In this document: positions 45,004 through 57,843 of the stretch, in pieces
How positions within the stretch are numbered: the first letter of the stretch is position 1
Layout of the letters: the number at the start of each line of letters is the position of its first letter
NCBI RefSeq assembly: GCF_964340395.1
Contig: NC_135559.1
Span: forward strand, 8,496,259 to 8,560,258
Direction of reading: 5' to 3'
Source: Glandiceps talaboti
Lineage: Eukaryota; Hemichordata; Enteropneusta; Spengelidae
DNA: 64,000 nucleotides
Notes under the pieces: model-generated
What the model saw: the letters and a program-made list of their open reading frames with translations, nothing else
Database searches by the model: none
Told to the model about the DNA's origin: nothing
Made by a program: the position numbers and the translations under genes

Positions 45004-45004
<1 letters not shown>

Positions 45005-48000
45005 CTTTAAGGGCATGTATGTATGGCATGTCTGACAACACTTCTACTGCAACGCATACTATCATTCCATACTATCATTCCATTCACATCCGACCACACA
45101 ATGAAAGTAAAGTGTCTGGGATAAACACTAGATTCTCATAATACAACAAGAGAGACAGTCGTATATAATCCTTAAAAGTTCACATAGTCACCAAACATTG
45201 ATATCATAAAAAAGGCATTATCAGTGAATATGATTTGCCTAAAAAACCCGGTTTGATTCGTAGTCCTAGCAAACACGATAATATTCATTTTAGACTCATT
45301 AATTGTCTTAGAACCCCAAAGATGAAATTACCAGTTTGAAGGTTATTACTTAATAGTACTAAGTAAATTATCCCGCCAAAATTGCAACAAACTGAGCTGT
45401 GGTCGTCTGTCAATAGATATCATTCATTTTGTACTTTTACGTTGACTGTGGTTGATAACAATTCAATAGTATTTTCATTGTTACTCATGTCACAGGAATT
45501 TACGACTCGGGTGACTTGTCAAGTTAGAGGCATATCTTTCGGGTAAACTGAGATATTAGTGAAATTAAGCAAATGTTTGTCGAATGTGTGAAAACTTTGA
45601 AATCTTATCTACACAGGTCTTTTGTTTAGGGGCTATCCTTTGGGGGGAAGTTTGCATGTTAGGGACAGAGCGATATGTTACATTTGAAACAGGTTGGTTA
45701 CATTTAAATGTGTATTATTGTGGTATGATTTACTAAAGTGAGAATTAATAATCTTAAAACTGGTAATTCCATTATTGATACTGAGAGGAAGTTTATAAAA
45801 AAACATGATATCATGTTTGCTAGGTCTCCAAATCAAGCCGTTTTCATTCAAAAAATAAGAGTCACTGATAATGGTTCGTTGTGATTTGTGAATTTTTGGA
45901 TATTTCCTTATCGTGTTCTCTGTTATATGTTCACAATCTAGTTTTTACTCTGTACACTATACTTTCAGTTTTTTATGAAAGGGTATGAATGTAACGGTCA
46001 ATATTTAGCTCCGCGACATTCATCGTGTGTTGTTCCTCGCGACGCTCTTCATACAAACATACAAGATTCCAGACAGTTTGTGGCGTCCCCTTTCTCTTAT
46101 GATAAGAGTAAACTTTCATAGAAGGGTACGCCATTATCGCCCAGTTGTAAATATTTAGAACTAAACCTTGATAATTTTCACAATTGCTTATTTTTTTTTA
46201 ACCATCTTGGAGAATCTACCAATCTGTGCACTTCCTTAATTTAGTATTGAACATCGCCATCCCTCGGCTTTAAGCTGTGGGTGTAGTTCGGCAAACGTGA
46301 CTTCAATTTATACTAACATGCACAGTTCGGGTCAATGAGAGTTCGGCAAAATACAATAACGTGACAATTCACGTAAACGCGGATGCCATAGACAGATATT
46401 TGCAAAACCTGAAGAATTTTTGAAATTGTTACTGAATATTTTTACTGAAAATATCTTCCGTGTGTCCATTTCTATGCTAGGATCCGTAATAGTGAAAAAA
46501 AAAACACTCCAATTATTTTTACGCGGGAAAAAAAAGTGAAAAGTATTTTTTTGCGCCTTCTGGTCATGTTTACGTGTTAAAGTCATCGATTTACCTGGAC
46601 CCTTTAAAACAGCATATGATTTATAGCTTTATCGATACTCGAGCTGTGTCGAATTTCTGAGACGTTGTTATCAGAATTGATTGATGTAAAAATATAACAT
46701 TCGATCATCGTCATTAGTCAATAATGGAGAATTGATACTTAAATATAAATATTTGGTTTCAAAATGTAAGCGATGCCAGAAAGTACATCATTAAAGATGA
46801 ATTAATTTCTATTCTAGGACAAGATTGCGCTCTGGCTCATGACATACGTGAAAGAATACTCAACAATACTTACATAATCTTGGTCCGACGCAAAAATTAA
46901 ATTCCCCAAAACAAGAATTTTACAAATAAAAATAAATAAATGAATAAGTAAAAAAATCATTAAAGTAAATAAACAAAAAGATAGACTAAACATCAAAAAT
47001 TATATTTGCAGTAATATTTTTTTCTCATTTTTATGGAGTATGATATGAAACAAGTATAATATATTTGTGGCGGGGAGGACATCTTGCTCGTGAAATGTTG
47101 TTGAGGTGTTAAGCAATTCAAAAGGTGATTTCGAAATTTATTTAACATTTTTTCAGGGTGTTTTTTTTTGAAAAGCGTCAAAGTTATCGTTATTAAATTG
47201 CAGTGGGTGCTCGATTGGCACAAAAAGGTAACAAAGGCAGCATTGTGTTTAATTCTATTCGACAAGAAAAGCAAGCACATTTAGTGATTTCCAACAAGAT
47301 GACGTTATTGTTTGTTTTTGTGTAAAATTATGTTTCGCATTTTTTATGTGTCACTGAGAATGCAACGGCCTTGGAAATATTAATCGGTTTATTGATTGTT
47401 ATGTAGTGGAGTATGAAATCAATTAATTTAGGGTATTTTTTAACATAATATGTTCCATAGAATATCATTTCTGATCGGACAGAGGATTTCGGTCATACTG
47501 CAGATGGCAACGACAATATAATATAATTGTACCACACAATTTTATTTGACCCCGGCAAGAATATACATTACGACGTCCTCCGTCAGACCGTCTCAGTTAC
47601 ATTAATACAATGACTGTGAACGGAAACGTCAGAATTAGCTTTGAGAGACATGTGTCCGTCATTATAGCATTCGCCAGATATGCTTTTCAGAGTCTCACGA
47701 TGGTGTCGCGTACAGATGACATTCGGTTGGATGATTGACAGTTGGGAGAGGAAAGGCGACCGGGATATTTCATCAAATAATATATAAAAGCAGCGAACAG
47801 TTTCTAAACTTTCAATTAAGGAAGACCCTTGCTCGAGCAATGTTTGAGGAAAAAAAAATTCAGTTTATTTAGCTCTGGGCTTATACTACTGGGTGCCCGG
47901 TTTGGTAGAAATTCTAAAATTGGCTAGAAAAAAACTGACTGCGGTCTCGTCATACACCACTCTCAATTACTAGAATTTGTAGGACATCTGTGCGGTTCAT

Positions 48001-48546
48001 TAAAATTTTGTATCTATTTCCGTTATGTACTACCAGCAGAGTTTTGTTAAATTCGCTTTTTATCGTCAAAGGCACTTAAATTATATACGCTATTGTATAT
48101 ATGCACTACCCCCAAAAGTTACAAAATATGAACTTTTATGAACATTTTTATTTGTAATTTTTTGAAAATAAAAATAACAGTCGTAGCCCCGGTGCACCCG
48201 GTCAGTCACTTGTCGCTCGAATGACATGTGTTGTAAAGGCGGCCCATGCCGACTAATTGTCCGTATTTGTGATACGTTTTTGTTCTACGAATTAGATAAT
48301 ATCGTGTTTCTCGATGGATAGTACACCTTTGTCAATAACTGTGGTGAGTTTCTATATGATAGTCTGTTTACATTCAGATACTAAATGGTTGTGTGTGGCA
48401 AGGTATTTGTATAACCTGACTTCGAACACTGAGTTCAGAATAAAAAAACCAACTTGGGTCAGGAGAAAATGGCAATAGTTTAGGATAGTTAGTTTTGCTT
48501 TGTCAGTGGTGATAGTGTAGTTGAGCTTTAAGACAATTAAAAACGC
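45004..48546. other. 3.5 kb without recognised features
   Basis: AT-rich unique sequence. A short duplication TACTATCATTCCA occurs at about 45058-45080. Minus-strand ORFs at 46332-46586, 46814-46996, 46993-47280 and 47583-47840 show no recognised domains. Confidence 0.5.
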
Positions 48547-48618
48547 GCCGACGCCGCCGCCGCCGCCACCACCACCACCACCACCACCACCACCACCACC
48601 ACCACCACCACCACCACC

Positions 48619-48655
<37 letters not shown>

Positions 48656-48903
48656 CCCATCACTCCCACATCACACCACCACCATCACAAATACCACCAT
48701 CACAAACCCCATCACGACCATCCCCATCACACCTACCACTACCACCATCACCATCACCATCGCCACCACCATCACCAACATCATCATTATCACCACCACC
48801 ATCCCCACCACCACCATCACCGCCACCACCACCATCATCGTCACCACCACCACCACCACCACCACCACCACCACCACCACCACCACCACACCATCACCAC
48901 CAC
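48547..48903. repeat. (GCC)n (ACC)n (AAC)n and imperfect CAC/CAT array
   Basis: GCC at 48547-48567, ACC to about 48620, AAC to about 48655, then 230 bp of CAC/CAT-rich imperfect repeat. The plus strand is open for 129 codons (Pro, Gln, then His-rich), but the same region is open on the minus strand, as expected of trinucleotide repeats. Confidence 0.97.
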
Positions 48904-49154
48904 TTCATAAATACAATTACTGACACCATCACAATATCACAGAAAACAACAACAATAAACATAAAAACAACACTGTCTGGATAAGCTCTACATATATGCG
49001 CTACACTTTTCCTTACCTCATTATATATGCAGACAAAGAGACAGATACTGGGAGGGGCAGACAGCCAGAAAGATACAAACAGATACACACACAAAAACCA
49101 CACAAAACATGCACACGTATATGCATACACCTACCTACCCACCCACATACGTAC

Positions 49155-49350
49155 ACACACACATACATACATACACACATACATACATACATACATACAT
49201 ACATACATACATACATACATACATACATACATACATACATACATACGTACGTACGTACGTACATACATACATACATACATACATACATACATACATACAT
49301 ACATACATACATACATACATACATACATACATACATACATACATACATAC
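49155..49350. repeat. (ATAC)n array, left block
   Basis: ACAT units with a GTAC patch at 49246-49262. Confidence 0.98.
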
Positions 49351-49351
49351 A

Positions 49352-49486
49352 TCATCGTCGCAAACCACGGCCTGTTTTACGGCAACGTTCTTAACGAGCC
49401 TCCCACTGGCCGTGGATGCATTCATATACTACATCCGTATTCGAAATGTAGTGGTAGAAATAATAACTCTGGTTTGCGAGAAGGAC
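49352..49486 (+). pseudogene. GPCR TM7/helix 8-like coding fragment, isolated
   Basis: This 136 bp island is the only unique sequence between two long ATAC arrays and is open on the plus strand. Its translation includes a hydrophobic run FTATFLTSLPLAV followed by DAFIYYIRIRNVVVEI and ITLVC. Aligned without gaps to the usual end of a class A GPCR (N/D-P-x-x-Y at 7.49-7.53, Arg three residues later, helix 8, then palmitoylated Cys), the Asp, Tyr, Arg and Cys positions all fit. Pro7.50 is replaced by Ala. It is higher in GC than its flanks, as coding relics often are. With about 45 codons and no upstream helices it would be an exon remnant or pseudogene fragment; chance resemblance remains possible. 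Confidence 0.3.
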
Positions 49487-49893
49487 ATACATACATACAT
49501 ACGTACATACATACATACGTACATACGTACATACGTACGTACGCACACACACACACACGCACTCATGCACGCACATACATACCTACCTACCTACCTACCT
49601 ACCTACATACATACATACATACATACATACATACATACATACATACATACATACACACACATACATACATACATACATACATACATACATACATACATAC
49701 ATACACACATACATACATACATACATACATACATGCATACATACATACATGCATGCATGCACGCATGCACGCATACATACATACATACATACATACATAC
49801 ATACATACATACACACATACATACATACATACATACATACATACATACATACACACATACATACATACATACATACATACATACATACATACA
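49487..49893. repeat. (ATAC)n array, right block, ~400 bp
   Basis: ACAT units with GTAC, ACAC, CTAC, GCAT and GCAC patches. ORFs of about 290 codons span both blocks and the island only because ACAT-frame translation (Ile-His-Thr-Tyr) lacks stops. Confidence 0.98.
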
Positions 49894-50087
49894 TGTATAT
49901 AAACACATAACACATTCATATCTAATTTTGATGTCAAAGCAACACAAAATATTGAGCTTTCCCATCATCCTCTTACTTTTGATAAAACAAATGTATTGAT
50001 TAAGTTTCCATGTTCTCGGCTTAGTCAAGAACATATACATTAAAAAACATAGCCCTACCAAGTTTCTCTACAATATACAAAAAAAAT
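49894..50087. other. spacer, no feature seen
   Basis: Unique sequence. Confidence 0.5.
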
Positions 50088-50156
50088 CACACACACACAC
50101 TCACACACACACACACACACACAAACAAACAAACAAACAAACAAACAGACAAACAA
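50088..50156. repeat. (AC)n then (AAAC)n
   Basis: AC to about 50122, AAAC to 50156. Confidence 0.97.
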
Positions 50157-50230
50157 ATGTGGCACTTTGAAGAAATTAGGGAACAACAAATACATGTTTA
50201 CCAACAAAGTATTAGAAATAATCAGATTCG

Positions 50231-50233
<3 letters not shown>

Positions 50234-50305
<72 letters not shown>

Positions 50306-50306
50306 T
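50234..50306. repeat. (AT)n microsatellite
   Basis: Near-perfect AT run with one AAT slip near the right end. Confidence 0.98.
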
Positions 50307-53149
50307 GACGTTCTATGCAGTGTTGACAAAATTACATTCACTGTGTGCTCATTGTAAAGTGTTCACAACCAGTATAATTGTCACCGCTTCATTATAACGG
50401 CAGCACGCGGGGCCGCCATACTGGGTCTGTTAGTATAAACATATAAACTTCGTGTGGCTGTAGGAGATCACTGACTGGGTTGGCATTGGAGCGAAGTAAT
50501 ATTGATCGATTAGTTGATAAAAAAAGATGTATATGAACCAAACAAAATACAAAATAGTGTGAACGATGGTACCCAACAGAACCGTAACGACCCTTCAACT
50601 GTTTCGATCTCAGGCGATGACATTGACCGTTTAGTATCGCAATTATCCCTTTGGGAGTCATAGATAAAAGCAATTAAGAAAAACACTCTCGACATATAAG
50701 AACGACAGACTGTGTATATTAATTTGAAAATTTCATTTAGTTCTAATATTATTTCCACATTAATTATTCAAAAATGAGCCATCGCTTTATTTTTAATTTA
50801 AGACTTTGACATGATTAGATGAACTCTTCTGGCGGGAAAGATCTGACTAGCGGCAGACTGTAATTTATCGAGCGTGGATTTTTTTCCCCAAAACAAGGCC
50901 GTAATCGTTAGTTTATTTATTTAGTAATCGTAGATTAGGCCACGGAAGACGAACAATACCACATTTTAGACGATAAGCTCAAAAGGCGGGAAAGTTGAGG
51001 CTACACGCAGACGATAATATTCACAACTTCTGGAATTTTTTTGGCTTTTGTCCGGCAACAAAATAGAAATTGTTTATTTTAGAATCGTCTACTAAGCTGA
51101 AGTAGGCGACTAATAGTTAGACTTCAATGAATTGTTTGTGTGAAAAATATCAACTTTAATAACGGAATGTATAAAAAATAAAATGTCACATCAGACGTCT
51201 AAAAGTCAGCCAAATATCCAACGTCTACTTTATTTGCTGAAATAAAAATGAAAATGAAATAAAAACATTACAAATAGAGTTCTAATTTTTACACATATGG
51301 AAGCAGCGAGCGACATTATAATAACACAAATTTCTTTTCATCCCTCTGGTAATTGGGCACACTCTAGACATTATACCTTAATTTCACACCGCTGAACAAG
51401 TTTAGTAATTACTTGTCCGTTTCACTTGACTGATTTTCATTGCATACGGCTACAAAAACACAACATGTTAATGTCGTCTGCTCCTCATTCCCGCCACTTT
51501 CCACGCTCGAGAGATGATACAAAAAACCCCAACACCAATATATCTCGCTGTATCGGTGAGTCATACACTACCATCACATCATCCGCACTGCTCCGAATTT
51601 AGCATTCGTGTTTTGGTCATATGTTTGTCGGATGAGAAAAAAACACTTACAAAAAGAGGGTTTTTTATACGAAAGATAAATACACAATAGAATAAAGGGT
51701 ATGTATAAGATGTGTGAACAATTACAGTGAAAGAATATTTGTTGTAAGAACTGACACGGTGGTAAATGTACCTTTGTTTTCATGATATATTTGGGTCTGT
51801 GAAACGGCTTCTCTCTTTGTAGTATTCATACGGATTTAATAATATAACAAAAATAACATTACCTGGTACCATTAATATGGCGTTTTCAGTAATTTTAGTT
51901 GATAAAGTGCTTCTGCAGCATGTTAGCGCCAAAAATTTGCTTAATGTTCGCATCCATCAAATTCGAGAAATTCTGGATAAAAAATATGAGGAAGGAGTGA
52001 AAAAGGTACGTTGTGATAAAATTGAATAAATGGTCTTCTTCAGCAATGAAACAGAGTTGATAAATTTTGTCATTTTCTGAGTTAAAAAGCAACATGTTAG
52101 ACTCTGAATATTAATGAGTCGTCTCGTTCAAGCGATTAAATATCATTTATATATTTTTTTTCAATTTTTTGGCTTACAAGCAACATGTTGGAAAATGAAC
52201 ACTATTTTTTTTATTCCGCTCTTAAATTGAATTAAATATATTAATTCAAGAGGATCACAGCAAGATGCACTTTGTTTATATCTTTTAAAATCAAATTAAG
52301 TAAGGTTGAAGAGTCGCGAAAATTTTTACTAAGACTAAGCCATTGTTACTTTTGTGTGTAACAATGTATGAACTTTTAAAACCTAAAATTTATCAGTCTT
52401 TGCTGTTCTCTGTTCAGTGCTCATTGCTAACTTCAAGGGAAAACTTGGTCAAATGGAGAACTTTAAAGCAGCAATATCTGTTACTGGGGCGTTTTGGAGG
52501 ATCATAATTATGATGTTACTTGTAAGCTTAATACTACTTTTTATGTTGTACATATATATAAAGAATGCTGTCACCTAATGCTGTAACCTTTTGGATAGCT
52601 GTACACATCATACAACATCATAAACACATGACGAAAAATAATTTTCGGTTTGCAGCGCACACAATATTTTATTTGTTTAATTAGTTGTACAAGCGTTCAA
52701 TGTACTTCTGGACGTGTAACATCAATCAAGGGAGTGTCGCTTGTTTGTTGTTTTTCGGGAGGTCATGTAACACAACTGCCAACCACTCGTATCACAGCTT
52801 ATTGCGGCTTTAGTTTTAAACAACCATTTATGATATGCTTTCTAAGATACATGGACCCCTTTAAACAGATAAAATAAAAAATGTATACCACCAGCTGTAC
52901 ACGATTTTGTGCATCGTGAAAATTGATACATTAATTTTCTAAAAATGTAGTCTGAAGCATTTTACACGTATGTCGGCCAAGTCGATATAAATAGAGAATT
53001 TGATGAACGAATGCATTTATTCTGGACTCAATTTATTGATGACATAAATGTATAATTTTCTCCAATTTAAATGAACGTAGAAGCTGACGAAAAATTGTGA
53101 AAAAAATATGAATTTTAGTTCACGAAATGTTGGCGGTAATTCAAAGGAA
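50307..53149. other. no gene seen over 2.8 kb
   Basis: AT-rich, with GGCGGGAAA at 50831-50839 and 50985-50993 and a CATTCCCGCC near 51489. The minus-strand ORFs at 50392-50758 overlap in two frames without a domain. Confidence 0.5.
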
Positions 53150-53640
53150 TCATAGATTTAATTCGATCACAAGACTCAAGTGTAGTATTCCATGCCTAAA
53201 ATTAACTTAAAATTTCCGAAAATGTAAATGTGTAGTCATGCATTTTTGGCGGGAAATGTCAAAGAATTGTAGCAAAAAAAAGTTATTTCTGAGGTCAAAG
53301 TTTACAATATAGGTTAAAGTAAATTCAGAATTCATAGAAAGGTATCGAAATTCTGATTCAAGATTCTGTCGAAAGATTTTGGCGAGGAAATTAAAAATGT
53401 GTTATTCATTGATTTTTATTCAAAATTCTTGGCGGGAAGATTCTATTGAACGATTTTGGCGGGAACATGTCATGTACGACACCTAAAATGAACTACAAAT
53501 GGACCGCTAAGAACGAGTTTGTAATATTTATGTCGAAAATGAATATTGAAGTCATAAAAAATAGAGGAAATTAAAATGTGTTATTCATCGATTTTTATTC
53601 AAAATTCATGGCGGGAAGTAGACGAATTAACCAACAAAAT
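53150..53640 (+). repeat. ~178 bp duplication with GGCGGGAA cores
   Basis: GAGGAAATTAAAAATGTGTT...TTTTTATTCAAAATTC then TTGGCGGGAAG (about 53385-53440) recurs at about 53563-53617 with three or four changes. Further TTGGCGGGAA strings lie at 53247 and 53456. Confidence 0.8.
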
Positions 53641-56470
53641 AGTTCAACACTATACGAAGATATTACAAATGGTGTAATATAACTCTACAGAATCCAAAAG
53701 AAATCGGGTAATTTTTTCATGGAAATTAATCTAGCATGTTGAAATAAGAGCAATGACAGTGAAAATATCGTGTACTTTTTATAAATTGTACACAAGAATG
53801 CTTTACTTTATGAGAGCGAGTCGTGCCGATGTTGTTAAACGTAAAAGATGTCGAATCCAACATTCGTATTCTTAAAGAGCATTTGATCCATGTCAGTTTT
53901 CCGATTCCGATATGATGACGTTACCCGGGATAATCCCGGATACTTCAGCAAATGACCGCCGGGTCAAAGAAGTACTTAGGAAAACACTTAATATTTTAGT
54001 TGGGGTCAGACACATACAAGCTTGTATGTCTCTTTATCGTTAGCATTTCCTCACAGCTGAGATTTTTTTCCCTTTCTGACGAGACACTGCGATCTGTGTG
54101 ACACTTACACACTAATATGCCGTATATTTCAACTCTGTGTAACGTTGAGAAGCAAACCAAATTGTCTGTTATTTTGATTGGCATGCGACCGCTGAATACT
54201 AATCAATAGGAAGAGTGTCACCTCGACTCGACGCTTCGATTAGAGTAATAGTCCACGACAATTTTACAGTATGAGTGATTACGGGATATCTACCGAGGCC
54301 ATTTATACGAGTCAATAAGGTCGCGCCGACGACGAACCCATCCATCCCTTTCACTTACATTCACCTTCTTTCTGATTGCGCTAGAAGTCTTCAATTGGAT
54401 ACTTGTGAATTTCCTCTATCTTTTGAATACATTCTACGACGAATCTTCTGTTTCCCCAGTAGCAATAGTCATAGAAAAAAATGTCATATTTTTTCGACAT
54501 TCCATTTCGTCTGCATTCTTATTTTCCCGCGCACCTATCAAACTCAATTCACCTCTTCCAATTGACCTGTCATCCTCATAGCGTCCCTCATTCCACCTAC
54601 CTACAACTATTCCTTTGATTATTTTTGATCTTTACGAGAACACTTCTCAAATTCGAAAATTTCTTTCTGCTTCCGATTACGCGCATACTTACAGCGGCAA
54701 AATTATCGCTGTTCGTTTGTTCGTTGCCGGCCTCTCATTATCTCTAATTATTATGTATTTTGCTATATAACTCAAATCGCAATTATAGTAACGTCAATTT
54801 TGATTCTATAATTTGAAGTCAGGAATTCGTCGTTTCTTATACCCTTAGAGTATGGAATATCTCTTTGTCATTTCTTTCTTCATCACAATTAAACGAGCAA
54901 TAGCCACGACAAAAAAAATTAGAATTTTTTTGGCGACTTGAAAATATTGTAGATATAAGCCTGCCATCCCTAAACCTCACAAATTGAGAATAGTGCGGTG
55001 AATAATCTATTCGTGACTTGCAATGCTTTAACGATACGGTGAATTGGTGATGAAAGATGACAAGCCTCCCTAGTTCCGCTACATTACCACTATGTCTACA
55101 AATTCAACAGGAAAGGGACGGCATCTGTGTTTGTCCCCGCCCAAAAATCAAGTACACTATCAGCGCTAGACTGTGAATTTTGTTGTGGATTTAGTATTCA
55201 CTTTACGTTCAAATCAATGCTCTCTGCTTGATTAACCAATATTACTTAGAAACTTAAATGATAATTAGTTTCTCGTTACTTATAGTTGGAGGCGACGACT
55301 TTTGATGTCCAACCCCTAAATCTTTATCAGTCTGCAACGTTATACGGTCAAACTTTCCGTAGATCAGCAAAACATTAGGTAGAGAAACTGTCACGATCTA
55401 TGTACAGTAATCGAATTTCTACCGTCAACGGTTTACAAGTCTCGTGCTACGTCTGTTAAATCTACTCACTGGAAGGTTGATAAAAACCCTCTACACAAAC
55501 AATACAATATACACCTTGTTAAAGCGGTCTATCCAAATAAACTCTTGAAAACTGAAGATATTGTAATAAATGACACTAAAAATATTGTCATTTCAGCGTG
55601 TCGGAAAACGCCATAGAAATTGCAAATTTGCTTTTTATTGGCTGTGGAAACTGAAGGAGATAGCGAACACCTCCTAGAATACTTGTGCCAGATTTTCTCT
55701 CTAGCGTCGATTTACCACCCCCTCACCCCTCCTCCCTACCCATGATACTGTAGATAGCTAGAAAAATTAACTTTCAACTAAAAATAGTCATTTGATTTAT
55801 TCCATAATTCATTCAACATGGCGCCAGATCACAGAAATAGCGTCGTCCTGCTTCACATGTGTGTGACATGAACTCAATCTATCACTCTGACAGAGTGAAA
55901 AGTTCAAATATTTCATATATTAGTAAAAATGTCCTATGATTAAAGAAATTTTGATAATTTATTATAATGTCAATATCTCTGTAGTGTTCCCGCTAGAATT
56001 CGTGACTGGTACATTGGCCAGTTGACAATGATTTACATACTGCAGTAACAGACTATAAATTTGTGGTGGTGAAATTGGTTTACTTTTCTTGACTAAGTTC
56101 TAATTTTGCTCGACAGGAGACAAGTTTATGTGTATTGACAGATATGATCTTTTAATCATTCAGGACATAGATTTTCCCGCGTAAAGTCGTGTTGAATAAT
56201 TCAAGTTTAGTATATTTTGTCATGCTCAATTTTAAATTGGACAAAACACAATAAAGATAACTTCAATTCAATTCAATTCAATTCAAAACTGTATTGTCTG
56301 CATATACAAATTTACAGTAAAATTAAAATTGTGTCCAAAACGCTCAAATTTTACAAATATTTAAAAGACTTAGTCTCCTCCTTTCTTAGAATACACATAT
56401 TTTGTTATTTGTGTTGTTTGGGGCGATGTTTAGGGTAGTTCGGTACGGATGAATTCTACCTGAACTGAAG
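53641..56470. other. no supported gene over 2.8 kb
   Basis: The 96-codon ORF at 54275-54565 has no domain. (AATTC)n, about five units, lies at 56266-56285. Confidence 0.45.
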
Positions 56471-56474
56471 TGTG

Positions 56475-56975
56475 TCTAATGACGTAATACGATTTTGGAT
56501 AATACACATTCTGATGACGTTGTGTACCTTCTAGTTAGTACTCCATGCTGATATGATGCACCTGGAAATGTTGGACCATTTCTAATGACGTCATACAGTT
56601 TTGATGCATAAGTGAGCTGGTACAGTTGTATCAGTTCTTATGACGTCAGATAAGTTTGATACATGCATAATCTGGTAAAGTTATATCAGTTCTTATGACG
56701 TCAGACAAGTTTGATGCATACATAATCTGATAAAGTTATATCTATTCTTATGACGTTATGCAGATTTGATACACACAATCTAGCAAAAGTTGTATTAGAT
56801 TTTATGACGTCATACAAATTTGACACATGCATAATCTGGTATAAAGTTTTACCAGTTCTATGACGTCATGCCTATCCGATACGTAGTTAATCTGGATTAC
56901 ATGTCTAATGAAGTAGTGCATATTTGAAGGATTCATAATCTGGTAAAGTTGTGTCACTTATTATGACGTCATACC
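56475..56975 (+). repeat. 55 bp minisatellite carrying TGACGTCA
   Basis: ATGACGTCA-like unit starts lie at 56585, 56640, 56695, 56750, 56804 and 56860, with a mutated unit near 56908 and another at 56963. Spacings are 55, 55, 55, 54, 56, 48 and 55. Less regular units lead in at 56479 and 56514. Between CRE cores the unit contains TTTGATACATGCATAATCTG and TAAAGTTATATCAGTTC. Five units keep the exact 8 bp CRE palindrome TGACGTCA. Confidence 0.92.
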
Positions 56976-57640
56976 TAACTAAATATAATTGGTTCTTGAG
57001 AGAAAAACAGTTGTTGCTGTAAATCACACACAACTGTTGGTTTTATTCTTCACTGCAATCTGAATTTTTTAATGACAGTGGTATCGTTAACTTGTAACAT
57101 TACCTACATTTTAGAAACAAATGTTATGTTGATGCTACAAAATTCACAAAAAAGTGCGTATGGATGACTCTATTATAAACAATTTTTAAAAAATTACAAA
57201 ATTAAAAATTATTCATAACTTTTTTTTATAAACTTTAAAGTATAAAAATCTATATGGTAGCTCTTACTATACATGAAAAAATATAATGGACTCGTTGCCA
57301 TAGTAACGGAATGTTCATAAATGTATTCCCATACTTATCATGTGTGACAAAGATTGATTTAATAATATGAATATAACCGATATATATAACCGATCTTAAC
57401 TTTAAAAAGATTGTTTAGTATTTAATGTGACAGTCGGCGATTATTTCTTATTTTGAAATTTGGACACACGAGTGTGTAAATTTGTATAAGCGATTTCGTT
57501 TACTGTAATATTTTTGCTCATTGAGTGGAAGTCGTGCAGGTTATTACTTGTATTGGCATACTACTGCAGAAAGAGAGCTACCAGCAACCTAAGATAGATA
57601 GAAGTATTGTTGTTACATGTGGTAGATTATACGAGTGGGG
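56976..57640. other. AT-rich sequence, no feature seen
   Basis: No array or ORF noted. Confidence 0.5.
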
Positions 57641-57647
57641 TGATAGC

Positions 57648-57843
57648 GGTGCCTTGGTTATGTGTATGTAGGCACCTTGTAATCAAGGTAGAGTAAACAC
57701 TGAATGAGACTGAATGTGCCACCACTCGAGGAAAGACTTTTTATCAGAGACGCCACCCTACTGTGTAATAGGCCTTTGCAGACTGCAAACAGGAAATTGA
57801 GAATACAGCGCCCTCGCTCAAAATGGGGGTATCATCACCCCAT
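57648..57843. other. cluster of four short perfect hairpins
   Basis: GGTGCC/GGCACC (57648-57653 with 57671-57676), ACCTTG-taat-CAAGGT (57674-57689), TTTGCA-gac-TGCAAA (57775-57789) and ATGGGG/CCCCAT (57823-57828 with 57838-57843). The first two share ACC at 57674-57676, so they exclude each other. Each is only 6 bp and may be chance. Confidence 0.45.

Noticed and set aside
47583-47840. 85-codon minus-strand ORF
   Set aside because: No domain, no signal peptide and no splice support.
48521-48910. 129-codon Pro/Gln/His-rich ORF
   Set aside because: Trinucleotide repeats give homopolymer peptides in every frame; the minus strand is equally open (Gly- and Val-rich). No start context, splice site or flanking unique protein sequence.
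49027-49999. ORFs of 291 and 296 codons across the ATAC arrays
   Set aside because: The ATAC/GTAT tetranucleotide lacks stops in all frames, so long Ile-His-Thr-Tyr and Met-Tyr-Val-Cys ORFs are automatic. Only the short unique island inside was kept.
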